Assembly (NCBI RefSeq): GCF_030248535.1 | Contig: NZ_JAHGAJ010000010.1 | Location: forward strand, 35,087 to 99,086 | Length of the DNA: 64,000 nt | Direction of reading: 5' to 3' | From: Vibrio sp. D404a | GTDB taxonomy: Bacteria > Pseudomonadota > Gammaproteobacteria > Enterobacterales > Vibrionaceae | Translations under genes and position numbers: made by a program | Notes under the pieces: model-generated | Told to the model about the DNA's origin: nothing | The model's database searches: none | The model's input: the letters and a program-made list of their open reading frames with translations, nothing else | Shown here: piece after piece, positions 33,005 through 41,946 of the stretch | Numbering within the stretch: position 1 is the first letter of the stretch | Layout: the number at the start of each line of letters is the position of its first letter

Positions 33005-35239
33005 ATGATGAAAACTATATTAACAGTCTCGCTATGGGCTATCTCGCTCAACGCGCTTTCAACTGAGTTTCCTTCTGCAGGTGCTGCTTTTATTCTTCCA
33101 GGGCAACATGAATCTACAACCAATCACAACGGAGATGCTCTAACAGCCCAACAGGTCATCGATTGGGAGCTGGACAACAGCGACATTGTTTTTGGCTCTT
33201 ACGGGCAAGCCAGCGACAATGCACAAACCAACACCTTGGGTTACATGTACAATCAAAAACTCGAAGTGAATTCGAGTTGGGTTGAAGATGAACTGCGAAA
33301 TTATGCCGAGGCCAACGGCCTAAACTATGAAGACTTCTTCCTTCACTTTTCCGAAGACACTGTGATTGCCGAAGTGGATGCAACGCACGGTGAAAATACC
33401 ATTCTCAACAGAAAGCCCATGATTGTCGGTTACACCGTCAACCAATCACACGCAGGCTTCTGGCTTTACCAACAACCACCTTGGGATGCTGATGTCTTTG
33501 AACATTCTGACAATGACGGTGCACTTTACGTCTATCACTCCGAACGCTTTGACCGTTTAACACTGAAGTTTTCTCAGTTTGCAACGGGCGGCAGTTTCTC
33601 TATCGAATACCCAAGTGCTATCGACGAACGTGGTCAAGTCACCAACTGGCAGAACATTCAAATCAAGAAAGACAAAACCCTCAACATGACCAAAAACCAA
33701 ACAGTGATTTGGCATATGCCGGATGATTGGAAGCGAGCCACTACGCACGATGGCAGTGGTGCCAGTTATGGTGGAGGCCAATACTTTGGGTCTGAATACC
33801 TAAGAGACGGTGGTCGTCTTTACGCAGTACGTATTCGTTGGAACGACGCTGAGTACCGCCCACGCTTGAAAGAGATCAAACTCAAAAATTCATTCCCAAC
33901 GGTGAAACTGACTGACGCAGCAGAGACAACACCAGATGGAAGAGCAATAGAGAGATGGCGTAAGATCAGAGGCTTTGATCACGCTGCCGATCTCAATAAC
34001 GATAACTATCTATCTAACTCTGAATACAAGGCCCGTACAAACAAAAATGCGACCGCACGCTTTCGTTGGGAATCGCGCGTGATCCCGTTCGGCCGAATGT
34101 GGAATCAGGCCTCTTCTTGGGCATTAACAAATTTAGCTAACAACGACTATCAAGACGCAATGTCTGCCTATCACGCCAATAACTGGGCTGAACAGGGTCT
34201 TAATGGGGCTTACAACGATGACACTAACAAGTTACTTGGCAACAATCAGTTCTATGTTCACTCTGGCGGTAATATTGACGAGCTTCAAGCGGTAGCTGGC
34301 TCTAATGAAGCAGACACGCTTTACAAGCAGCAGTTTTCTGCCTTCTTAAACCATCTGGCCACCGACCAACCGGGGTCACTGATAGGACTGAATATTGGGA
34401 CGGCTAATCTTTATGGTCGAAACGGACAATCGCATCTGATCGACGCCGGCTCACTATACTTACGTGAGCACTACCTGTTTCCGACCACCGGCTTTAGCGG
34501 CTACGCGGGGATTTCTAAGTTCTGGGATAACTCCGCCTTGGCACTAGCGGGGCAAAAGGTGATTTTCCAAGCGACTACACGATACGGACGCGTGCAGTAT
34601 TTTGGTAACACTCAAAATAATTGGCAGCAAGACCAATATTCAGCGCTCGCGATCTATTACCTTAACCACCACACCGATCGAAGCTACTTCAATCAATGGA
34701 ACAGCAGTTACCTGTATGGCAGTCACAACACCACGAGCGGTAATTACTATACCAGTGGTATCGCACAGAACATCGCGTATCAACCTACATCTCTTCTCAA
34801 AGTCGATATTGGTGCGCCCTCTGGAACAATCCCAGAAGGTCATAATGCGATACCTTTGATGCTATCGACTTCGACGCCCTATGCTGCTGACTACGCCATT
34901 GTTGGCGATAGCGCGATGAGCGAACTAGTACATCAAGATCTTCCTAACGGCATGGCCCATGTTTTACCGACTTACACTTATTTTGCATACCAATCAGAGA
35001 ATCAAGTCGTGAATGGTGGACCCGAAGAGATGGTTCTGGCACGCAAATTTGATAAAGGAATGGTACTGTATCGAACCGATTTCCATGGACGAAACGCCAG
35101 TTACTTTGAGGCACCCGTCATTACTGTTCAGCTCGACCAACAGATGAGTCCGGTGGACGCGCAAGGCAACATAGGTGAACCAGTGACTGAAGTTGAAATG
35201 AGTGGTTATCAGGGGCTAATTTTGGTGAATGCTGAATAA
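33005..35239 (+). CDS. Large secreted protein of unknown function with an EF-hand-like loop
   Basis: I cannot name the family. The 744-residue precursor begins with a signal peptide (KTILTVSLWAISLNALS-TEFPS). The N-terminal 130 residues (for example IDWELDNSDIVFGSYG, LGYMYNQKLEV, FFLHFSEDTV) look like strands and helices of a barrel of a carbohydrate-active enzyme, and a beta-rich region follows. At about residues 329-340 DLNNDNYLSNSE matches an EF-hand calcium loop. Later parts hold YLREHYLFPTTGFSGYAG and a C-terminal beta-sandwich-like stretch with GMVLYRTDFHGRNASYFE. It is a single-gene unit with its own terminator. A secreted glycosidase or polysaccharide-binding role is a guess. Two adjacent ATG codons (33005, 33008) could start it. 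Confidence 0.8.
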   Translation: MMKTILTVSLWAISLNALSTEFPSAGAAFILPGQHESTTNHNGDALTAQQVIDWELDNSDIVFGSYGQASDNAQTNTLGYMYNQKLEVNSSWVEDELRNYAEANGLNYEDFFLHFSEDTVIAEVDATHGENTILNRKPMIVGYTVNQSHAGFWLYQQPPWDADVFEHSDNDGALYVYHSERFDRLTLKFSQFATGGSFSIEYPSAIDERGQVTNWQNIQIKKDKTLNMTKNQTVIWHMPDDWKRATTHDGSGASYGGGQYFGSEYLRDGGRLYAVRIRWNDAEYRPRLKEIKLKNSFPTVKLTDAAETTPDGRAIERWRKIRGFDHAADLNNDNYLSNSEYKARTNKNATARFRWESRVIPFGRMWNQASSWALTNLANNDYQDAMSAYHANNWAEQGLNGAYNDDTNKLLGNNQFYVHSGGNIDELQAVAGSNEADTLYKQQFSAFLNHLATDQPGSLIGLNIGTANLYGRNGQSHLIDAGSLYLREHYLFPTTGFSGYAGISKFWDNSALALAGQKVIFQATTRYGRVQYFGNTQNNWQQDQYSALAIYYLNHHTDRSYFNQWNSSYLYGSHNTTSGNYYTSGIAQNIAYQPTSLLKVDIGAPSGTIPEGHNAIPLMLSTSTPYAADYAIVGDSAMSELVHQDLPNGMAHVLPTYTYFAYQSENQVVNGGPEEMVLARKFDKGMVLYRTDFHGRNASYFEAPVITVQLDQQMSPVDAQGNIGEPVTEVEMSGYQGLILVNAE

Positions 35240-35283
35240 ACAGTAAATGCCAGATATTTCACCCTAAAGTACGTCGCAAATAG

Positions 35284-35325
35284 AAAAGCCCCTTGTCACA
35301 TGGAACCAAGAGGCTTTTACTTTAG
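35284..35325 (+). terminator. Rho-independent terminator of the secreted-protein gene
   Basis: AAAAGCC..CTTG and CAAG..GGCTTTT arms with one mismatch, followed by TACTTT. It can also work for transcripts from the right. Confidence 0.75.
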
Positions 35326-35381
35326 TCATTGTGCAGCGTTTGCCGTTGGCCACTCGTCATAAAACAAGTAGTTATCAAAAC

Positions 35382-37118
35382 CTAATCATCAAACAACAAG
35401 TTTATTGCTACCGAGAGCATGACCAATCCAGCAATCGGGGCAATAACGCCCACTGCAGAGCGCTCAATATACGGTAGATTTTCCGCAATCAATAAGCCCC
35501 ACTCCGGCTCTGGTGGCTTCGCACCTAGACCGATAAAGCTCAATGAGGTTAAGCTCAGGGTGATAACTGGAAGTCGCAACAGTGCGTGCCTTACCAGTGG
35601 TGGTAGCACGTAAGGGAGCAAGTAAAAACGCAAAACACGCAAACGACTGGTTCCCCAAACTGGAGCCAAATGTGTATAAGGCTGCGCTTTAGCTTCCATT
35701 ACTAAGCTCGAACAGTGCGCAGCTAATGGCGCCCAAGAGACCAGTACAATAGCGATTAAGGCACTGTTTGGGTTCATCCCCGTTAGACCAGCCACCAATA
35801 GGCCTGCTACGATATATGGAACCGCTTTGGTGATCTCAATAAGCCCTTGGCTGTATCGAGTCACAAAACCAAGCAACAAGCCAATCACTAGGCTTAGGAA
35901 GGTCGCCAGTATCCCCATTTTCATGGTAGAGAACATGCCTCCACCGACCCTAGCAAGCAGATCACGACCAACAGCATCGGCACCAAAAGGCGCTTCAAGA
36001 CTTGGTGGTGCGAGTCTAGAGAATTGAATGAGGTAAGGATCGCGAATCAACGCCCAGCTTGCACACAAGATAAGTAGAGCAAAGATGGTCAAGCTTGCGA
36101 TTCTTTTAGCTCGATTCTCTGTAAACCTAAATGTACTGTGGCTACTGATCAACTTTCCGCTGGTGGCACTGTGTCCAAGCAAAGCACGTTGAATCATGAT
36201 GCTGATGCTGCTGATCAAAATCGAGAACGCTAGCAAGACCAACAAACCACCTTGTAACAGAGGTAGATCTTGTGACTTCGCTGCGCCAAGGATCAAACGG
36301 CCGATACCCGGAATCGAAAAAATCTGCTCAACCGCAACTGCCCCGCCAGTCAAACCGATCACAATCATCGCTAACTGAGGGATCAGGTTACTCAGCGCTC
36401 GCCACAAGGCAAATCTCAAGATCTGAAATTTGCTGATGTTGGCCGATAGCCAAGTAATCACCCAAGGTTCATCAAGAACACGAATCAAACTGTCATTCAA
36501 TAAGCGGCTGAATAAACCACTTGCAGGTAACGCGAGCGCGAGCGTCGGTAACCAAAGGTTTTGAGTGCTCGTCCAGCCATAAGGCGGAAACCACCCTAGC
36601 CAAATCGCAAACACCAAAATCAGCAGTGATGCAATAACGTACTCGGGTAGAGACACCAACACAGAGCTTAAGCTGTTGTGTTGACTATCGAGTCGGTTTT
36701 GTTGCCAGCGATGAATGGTAAAAAGCACGCTGATGAGACAGAACACCAAGGTCAATGACAGTGCGCATGCCATAAGGAACAGTGATGTTTTTGCCGTAGA
36801 CTGAACACTCTGCATAACAGGTGAGCCGTCTACCCAAGAGACGCCGAGATCGCCTTGAACAGCCAGCACTAACCAGTCCCACAAACGTTCCATCGCTGAG
36901 CGATCGAGTTGTAAGTCTGCGCGAATCGCTTGCAGAGCTTCCGGAGTCATCAACTGCTGAGCACCCGCTCGCGCACGCAGTATCGCCTGACTTGGGTCAA
37001 TCCCAGCGATATCAGGCATTAAGCCGACAAGTACCACTACCACGCTTAACGAAAGCAAGCGTGACAGCCATGGCATACACGCGCCCCAATTGAAGCGCAT
37101 GTTAGCAACAAGTGACAT
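35382..37118 (-). CDS. Fused OppB-OppC (NikB-NikC) type ABC permease
   Basis: Inner-membrane part of a peptide/nickel-type ABC importer. The 578-residue protein is two permeases in one chain. The N-terminal half (about 1-310) matches OppB/NikB, with a coupling segment ending GGAVAVEQIFSIPGIGRLILGAA. The C-terminal half (about 335-578) matches OppC/NikC, with PFGADAVGRDLLARVGGGM and its coupling segment near LSLTSLSFIGLGAKPPEPEWG. Each half alone would be a normal 270-310 residues, so this is a genuine fusion with no internal stop or restart visible. It is the last gene of an operon (ATPase, ATPase, binding protein, permease), four bases after the binding-protein gene. Substrate unknown. Confidence 0.9.
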   Translation of the reverse strand: MSLVANMRFNWGACMPWLSRLLSLSVVVVLVGLMPDIAGIDPSQAILRARAGAQQLMTPEALQAIRADLQLDRSAMERLWDWLVLAVQGDLGVSWVDGSPVMQSVQSTAKTSLFLMACALSLTLVFCLISVLFTIHRWQQNRLDSQHNSLSSVLVSLPEYVIASLLILVFAIWLGWFPPYGWTSTQNLWLPTLALALPASGLFSRLLNDSLIRVLDEPWVITWLSANISKFQILRFALWRALSNLIPQLAMIVIGLTGGAVAVEQIFSIPGIGRLILGAAKSQDLPLLQGGLLVLLAFSILISSISIMIQRALLGHSATSGKLISSHSTFRFTENRAKRIASLTIFALLILCASWALIRDPYLIQFSRLAPPSLEAPFGADAVGRDLLARVGGGMFSTMKMGILATFLSLVIGLLLGFVTRYSQGLIEITKAVPYIVAGLLVAGLTGMNPNSALIAIVLVSWAPLAAHCSSLVMEAKAQPYTHLAPVWGTSRLRVLRFYLLPYVLPPLVRHALLRLPVITLSLTSLSFIGLGAKPPEPEWGLLIAENLPYIERSAVGVIAPIAGLVMLSVAINLLFDD

Positions 37119-37122
37119 TGAC

Positions 37123-38637
37123 TTAGTTTACCTCAGTAAACTGGTCAATCAGGCGACGCTCACGTGGGTCACGCTGTGCATTTTTCACTCGGTCGCTTTC
37201 GCCTTGAATAACACGCTCGTGCAATAGAGGAATCGCCGCGTATTGGCCAAGGATCAAGTTTTCAGCTTCAATAATTGCTTGTTGACGCAGTTCACCAAGA
37301 GGTTGACGGTCAGCATGGTCTAGCGCAGCATCCACCTCTTCAGAACAGAACTGGCCTAGGTTGAATGAACCGTCACAGCTAAAGTCACTCTGCATGTAAG
37401 CAACTGGGTCACCCGAATCTAGAACAGTCGCACGAGATAGGATGAAGGCATCAAACTTACCTGCAAGTGCATCATTTTCAATTTGAGCGTATTCACGAAC
37501 ATCCAGCTCAACCACAAAGCCAGCCGCTTCTAGCTGTTGCTTTAGAAGAACCGCAACTTCCGGCAGTTCTGCACGGTCAGTAAAGGTACCAATCGTGATC
37601 TTCTCGCCGTTTGCTTCACGAATCTCCATTGTTTCCATACGAGGATTCTTATCACGAACTGGTGCAGCCCACGCTAGTGCTGGACCTAATAGACCCTTAG
37701 CAAGGTCAGCGTGATTTTCGTAAACTGTTTCAATGATTTGTTCACGGTTCACCGCTTGGCCTGCCGCTTTACGCAGAGCAAATTGGCTGAATACTTCAGA
37801 CTGATTATTCAAGTAAAGCGTGTTTGTACGAGGCATCGCAACTTCGTGCAGTTGAGACTGATCCATCATCGCGATTTGAGAAACAGGAACCGCTTCTACA
37901 ACGTCTGCTTCACCAGTACGCAGAGCAGCCGCACGAGCAAAACCGTTTGGTACGTATTCAGCTAGAACGTTTTCAACTTTTGCTTTCTCGCCCCAGTAAC
38001 CATCGAAGCGTGTCAGTTTCGCGCTGGTAGTACCGTTGATTTCAGTCAGAATAAATGGACCTGTACCCGCTTTAATCGAGTTCACACGGCCATCTTCTTG
38101 GTACGCAGCAGTCGATAGAATCGAAAGTTGCGGGCTTGATAGACGACTTGGCAGAAGAGGATCGTTAAACGTTGTTTTAATCTGTACCTTAAAGTCACCA
38201 ATTGCTTCAACTTGCCACTCGATACCATCAAGGATTCGTGGCTTCGGCGCAGCATCTAAAGCTTGTTGTAGCGAGTTAACCACTGCCGCAGCAGTAAGGT
38301 CCGAACCGTCATGGAACTTAACGCCTTCACGAACTGTGAACGTCCAAGTCATAGGATCAACTTGTTCCCATTCAGTTGCTAGCATAGGCTCAGCAACCGA
38401 CTGATCGCTCAGGTTAACCAGTGTTTCAGCTGTGCTCCAACGAGATAACTTAAACGCATCGTCAGACAGCGGCGACAGACCTGTTCTTGGTGGTTGCATC
38501 ATAGCAACACGGATTTCTGATGATTCTGGTGTCGCTGTAACTTCAGCTTCTTGTTTCTTTTCTTCAGAATCGAAACAGCCTGTTAGCAGTGTACTTAACG
38601 CTAACGCAACGGCTAACTTAGGCGTATTAAGGTGCAT
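37123..38637 (-). CDS. Lipoprotein substrate-binding protein, family 5 (peptide/nickel type)
   Basis: Binding protein of the ABC importer, 504 residues. The N-terminus is a lipoprotein signal with lipobox LTGC (ALALSTLLTGCFDSEE), so it is anchored to a membrane by lipidated cysteine. The SBP_bac_5 marks are present: WEQVDPMTWTFTVREGVKFHDG, GTGPFILTE and YWGEKAKVENV. I choose ATG at 38637, with GAGAGG as ribosome site; the open frame reaches 38688 but overlaps the ATPase gene more. The start lies 11 bases inside the upstream ATPase gene. Sequence alone cannot separate peptide from nickel-chelate binding. Confidence 0.9.
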   Translation of the reverse strand: MHLNTPKLAVALALSTLLTGCFDSEEKKQEAEVTATPESSEIRVAMMQPPRTGLSPLSDDAFKLSRWSTAETLVNLSDQSVAEPMLATEWEQVDPMTWTFTVREGVKFHDGSDLTAAAVVNSLQQALDAAPKPRILDGIEWQVEAIGDFKVQIKTTFNDPLLPSRLSSPQLSILSTAAYQEDGRVNSIKAGTGPFILTEINGTTSAKLTRFDGYWGEKAKVENVLAEYVPNGFARAAALRTGEADVVEAVPVSQIAMMDQSQLHEVAMPRTNTLYLNNQSEVFSQFALRKAAGQAVNREQIIETVYENHADLAKGLLGPALAWAAPVRDKNPRMETMEIREANGEKITIGTFTDRAELPEVAVLLKQQLEAAGFVVELDVREYAQIENDALAGKFDAFILSRATVLDSGDPVAYMQSDFSCDGSFNLGQFCSEEVDAALDHADRQPLGELRQQAIIEAENLILGQYAAIPLLHERVIQGESDRVKNAQRDPRERRLIDQFTEVN

Positions 38638-39460
38638 ACGAAACCTCTCCAATGGTTTTTGTGAATTCATGATTTGTTTGCTGAGCACTCAATAAAGCTT
38701 GAGTAGTCATATGTTTGGGTTTATTCATCACTTGGTCTGCGTCGCCGTGTTCTGCAACGCTGCCTTTATCAAGAACTAAGATATCGTCACACAAGGCCTG
38801 TGCGGCATTGAGATCGTGTGTGACCAAGATCAGTCTCATCTGACGGTGCTGTTGAATAGAAATAAATAGGTCGAGAATTTGTTGTCGGCTCACCGGATCT
38901 AGGCTGCTGGTGGGTTCATCCGCAACCAATACGCATGGTTCGACGATCAATGCTCGCGCAATCGCCACCCTTTGAGCTTGACCAACAGAAAGGCGACGCG
39001 ACGGACGAGGTAGCAGTGTTAGGTCTAAGCCAACATCTCGCATCGCATCTTCAATTTTTTGTTGCTTGTTCTCAGTTAAGCCCATACTAATTAGCGGCTC
39101 TAACAAGAGCTGCTCTACCGTGTAGTAAGGGTTTAAGCTGGACTGCGGCTCTTGTGGGATAAGCTGAATATGCTGACACAAAGCGCGACGCTGCTTCTCT
39201 GAGCTCAATGACAGCGGCTGACCACACACATAAACCTCGCCCGATGTCGGTTTGCGCAAGCCAAAAAGCAGCTCAATAAGTGTAGACTTGCCCGCTCCCG
39301 ATGGACCGACAATCGCTAGGTTCTGTGTTTCGATAGTTAGATCCAACTGATCGAGCGCTTTAAACGGTTTACCGCCAAGCCAAGCTGGCTTTGAAAAATA
39401 ATGCACGTTCACATTTTCAAAACGAACTTGCGCAGACATAGGCTGTGTATGGTTATGCAT
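38627..39460 (-). CDS. ABC importer ATPase, OppF/NikE type
   Basis: Nucleotide-binding subunit, 277 residues. Walker A is GPSGAGKST (52-60), the signature is LSVGQAQRVAIARA with V instead of the usual G in the third place, and Walker B is VLVADEPTSSLD with an H-loop LVTHDLNAA. The length is close to NikE (about 268), shorter than OppF. GGAG before the ATG at 39460 is a good ribosome site. It pairs with the ATPase gene 20 bases upstream to form the heterodimeric ATPase of the fused-permease importer. Confidence 0.92.
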   Translation of the reverse strand: MHNHTQPMSAQVRFENVNVHYFSKPAWLGGKPFKALDQLDLTIETQNLAIVGPSGAGKSTLIELLFGLRKPTSGEVYVCGQPLSLSSEKQRRALCQHIQLIPQEPQSSLNPYYTVEQLLLEPLISMGLTENKQQKIEDAMRDVGLDLTLLPRPSRRLSVGQAQRVAIARALIVEPCVLVADEPTSSLDPVSRQQILDLFISIQQHRQMRLILVTHDLNAAQALCDDILVLDKGSVAEHGDADQVMNKPKHMTTQALLSAQQTNHEFTKTIGEVSYAP

Positions 39461-39480
39461 GTTGCACTCCAGCTCTTGAA

Positions 39481-40242
39481 CTAAGGAAGCAATAAAGCCA
39501 ATTGTTGGCAGAATTCATGGTCACTCGAAGTAATCGCCTCTTTCGGAGAGCCGTAAGCGACCATCGTACCTTCAGCAATGACTAGCAGCTTGTCACAAGC
39601 CAGTGCCGCAGATAAGTCATGAGTGATCAACATGCCACCAATGTTTCTCTGTTGAATACTGTCTCTAAACAGCGTGAGAATTTCCGCTTCAGTAATGGGG
39701 TCGAGCGCGCTAGTCGGCTCATCAGCGATCAATAGATTGGCTTGACCAAGCAGAGCAATGGCAATACAGACACGTTGTCTTTGACCACCAGAAAGCTGAC
39801 TCGGATACTGCTTCAATGCCATTTCAGCATCATTAAAGCCAAGCTGCTCCAACAGGGCGGTAACCGTGGTTCGTTGAGCCGCATTGAGACGAGTTTTATT
39901 ATTGGTTAACGCCAAGCTCAGCTGTTGTTCAACCGACGCCAACGGATTAAGAGCTTGCAGTGCATCTTGAAAAATAACAGCGGGTCTCTGTGCCGATTCT
40001 CGTTGCAGCATAGCTTGTGCACTCACTTCCTTACCGTTGATAAAGACCTCTCCATGAGCATAGACATCTTTAGGTAAGAAACCAGCAACAGCTTTAGATA
40101 GCATTGATTTGCCAATCCCAGAAGGCCCCATAACGGCAAGTACTTCACCCTCAGCTAGAGTAAAAGTGATATTGCTAAAAAAGGAGTGATGAGAATCCGA
40201 GATTTGGAGTTGATTTACGGCGAGTATTGGTTGTGTAGTCAC
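39481..40242 (-). CDS. ABC importer ATPase, OppD/NikD type
   Basis: Nucleotide-binding subunit, 253 residues, close to NikD in length. Walker A is GPSGIGKSM (39-47), the signature is LSGGQRQRVCIAIALL and Walker B is LLIADEPTSALD followed by LITHDLSAALA. It is the first gene of the four-gene importer operon. Translation appears to start at GTG (40242), as the sequence reads V-T-T-Q-P-I-L, with only a weak ribosome site (AAGCTAAGC region). The C-terminal oligopeptide-transporter extension of full-length OppD is missing, consistent with the Nik-like short form. Confidence 0.9.
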   Translation of the reverse strand: MTTQPILAVNQLQISDSHHSFFSNITFTLAEGEVLAVMGPSGIGKSMLSKAVAGFLPKDVYAHGEVFINGKEVSAQAMLQRESAQRPAVIFQDALQALNPLASVEQQLSLALTNNKTRLNAAQRTTVTALLEQLGFNDAEMALKQYPSQLSGGQRQRVCIAIALLGQANLLIADEPTSALDPITEAEILTLFRDSIQQRNIGGMLITHDLSAALACDKLLVIAEGTMVAYGSPKEAITSSDHEFCQQLALLLP

Positions 40243-40349
40243 GACAGCTTAGCTTGTAATAATATAACATAACAATACTATCATGAGGGTTTGGCGAAGA
40301 AAACATCTCGTAAGGGTTAAATCTTACTCTTTTCTCTGTTTATGAGAAT

Positions 40350-40374
40350 AAAGGGCGAGTCACCCCGCCCCTTA
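40350..40374 (-). terminator. Possible terminator of the second MATE gene
   Basis: On the minus strand AAGGGGCG and CGCCCTT are complementary apart from one base, with an 8-base loop, followed by TATTCT. The T-run is weak. Confidence 0.45.
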
Positions 40375-40429
40375 TTAGTTAGGAATTTCAATAGTCCCAA
40401 ATAAATTGGCTTGCTTTATAAATATATAG

Positions 40430-41734
40430 TTACAAACACTTATTTCGTACTTGTTGGATGGATGGATATAAGAAAACGAAACGTCCAACATAAAAAAGTG
40501 TAAAGGCTAACCATAAACCATGATTACCCCACTGCGGCACCGCCAGTAACTGTACAATCAAAAAAACAATCAGCGTTATGAAGCTCGAATTTCTGACCGG
40601 TTTAGTTGTACCTGTCCCTGTGAAAATACCGTAAAACGTCAGTCCATAGCCTGCGACCAATGGAAACACCAATAACCAAGGGCTCATCGCAAGATACAAG
40701 GTGTTTAGTTCGGGTAACGTCGTAAACAACATAACGATTTGCTCTTTGAAAATCACAGTTAACAACGTCAAAACCACAATAAACGCCGTCGTCCACTGAG
40801 TGTTCAGCTTAATCACACTATCAAGCAACTTAGGGTTCTTCTGGCCCACCGCTTTACCTGCAAAGACGCTCGACGCGTTCGCCACGCCATCGAACATGTA
40901 GCTGACGATGAAGGTCACTTGCATCAGTATCGCGTTAGTTGCCAATACGTCTGAGCCAAGCTGCGAACCGACGCGAGCCATCATGTTGAAGAAAACCAAA
41001 ATACAGATGGTACGTAACAGCAAGTCCATATTCGAAGACATAATGACTTTCAGATCTTTCTTGGACATTTTGGCTGTAGATAGATGTTCGAACAGCGAGA
41101 ATTGACATGTCTTGAAAACAAAGCCAACACCGATAGCAAATGTAGTAACTTGTGCTATCAGAGTAGCAACTGCGACGCCTGCTATCCCCATATCAAAATA
41201 GAGTACAAACACGATATCCAACACAATGTTGAGCACGTTACCAAACACTTGTGTGAACAGGGTTTCTTTGGCTTTGGCCTGCCCCATTAACCAACCGATG
41301 ATGGTGTAGTTCAACAGTACAAACGGAGCGCCGTAAATCATGATGTCAAAATAGATCTTCGCGTTTTCACCCACCGCGGCATCTGGTGAGATGATCCATT
41401 CTGCGCCCATCCAAATCAGTGATTGCAGCGCTATGAAAATCAATCCAACACACAAAGCCAGTACAAATGGGCGAAACAGACTACTCGCCTGTTCTGAGTG
41501 ACTGTTTCTGCCTAGCGCAATAGCACTTTGACCTGTTGTACTGACACGAAAGAAGCCAAACAACCAGTACAAGGTGTTCATGATAACGGTGCCGATCGCG
41601 ACGCCACCAATCAGCTCAGCGACACCGAGTTTACCAATAACGGCAGTGTCGACCGCGCCAAGCAAAGGTTGCGTAACAGTCGAGACAATAAAAGGAAAAG
41701 CAATCGTAAAATAATCTTTATGAGTCAGATTCAT
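40430..41734 (-). CDS. MATE family efflux protein, DinF-like
   Basis: Inner-membrane antiporter of 434 residues with twelve predicted helices. The N-terminus, FPFIVSTVTQPLLGAVDTAVIGKLGVAELIGGVAIG, is of the DinF branch of the MATE family (residues about 14-49), which differs from the other MATE protein in this window at 15857. E. coli DinF is SOS-induced, but no LexA box is seen here and the gene is not beside lexA. The ATG at 41734 is preceded by ACCCGA without a strong ribosome site. Monocistronic. Confidence 0.88.
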   Translation of the reverse strand: MNLTHKDYFTIAFPFIVSTVTQPLLGAVDTAVIGKLGVAELIGGVAIGTVIMNTLYWLFGFFRVSTTGQSAIALGRNSHSEQASSLFRPFVLALCVGLIFIALQSLIWMGAEWIISPDAAVGENAKIYFDIMIYGAPFVLLNYTIIGWLMGQAKAKETLFTQVFGNVLNIVLDIVFVLYFDMGIAGVAVATLIAQVTTFAIGVGFVFKTCQFSLFEHLSTAKMSKKDLKVIMSSNMDLLLRTICILVFFNMMARVGSQLGSDVLATNAILMQVTFIVSYMFDGVANASSVFAGKAVGQKNPKLLDSVIKLNTQWTTAFIVVLTLLTVIFKEQIVMLFTTLPELNTLYLAMSPWLLVFPLVAGYGLTFYGIFTGTGTTKPVRNSSFITLIVFLIVQLLAVPQWGNHGLWLAFTLFYVGRFVFLYPSIQQVRNKCL

Positions 41735-41767
41735 TCGGGTTTAACTCGGAACAGTGGTGAGTTTAAG

Positions 41768-41801
41768 TCAAAAAAAGAGCCTCCGTAGATTCGAGGCTCT
41801 T
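41768..41801 (-). terminator. Terminator of the DUF2157-like gene
   Basis: AAGAGCCTC and GAGGCTCTT, perfect 9-bp arms. On the minus strand the stem is followed by seven T residues, so it serves the gene at 41947-42978 rather than the MATE gene. Confidence 0.8.
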
Positions 41802-41946
41802 GCTTTCTCAAGTAGAGATTCACATTAATCAAGGTAACATAGTCGAAAGAGGCGAATATTTACCTTAATCAAGAAAGTGCTCAGATGATAAAGTTAATGA
41901 TAATTAATATCAATTGTTAATATTGTCTGACATGTTTTCTAACACA

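Noticed and set aside
40430..41734. SOS control of the DinF-like MATE gene
   Set aside because: No CTGT-N8-ACAG LexA box was seen upstream of 41734 and lexA is not adjacent.
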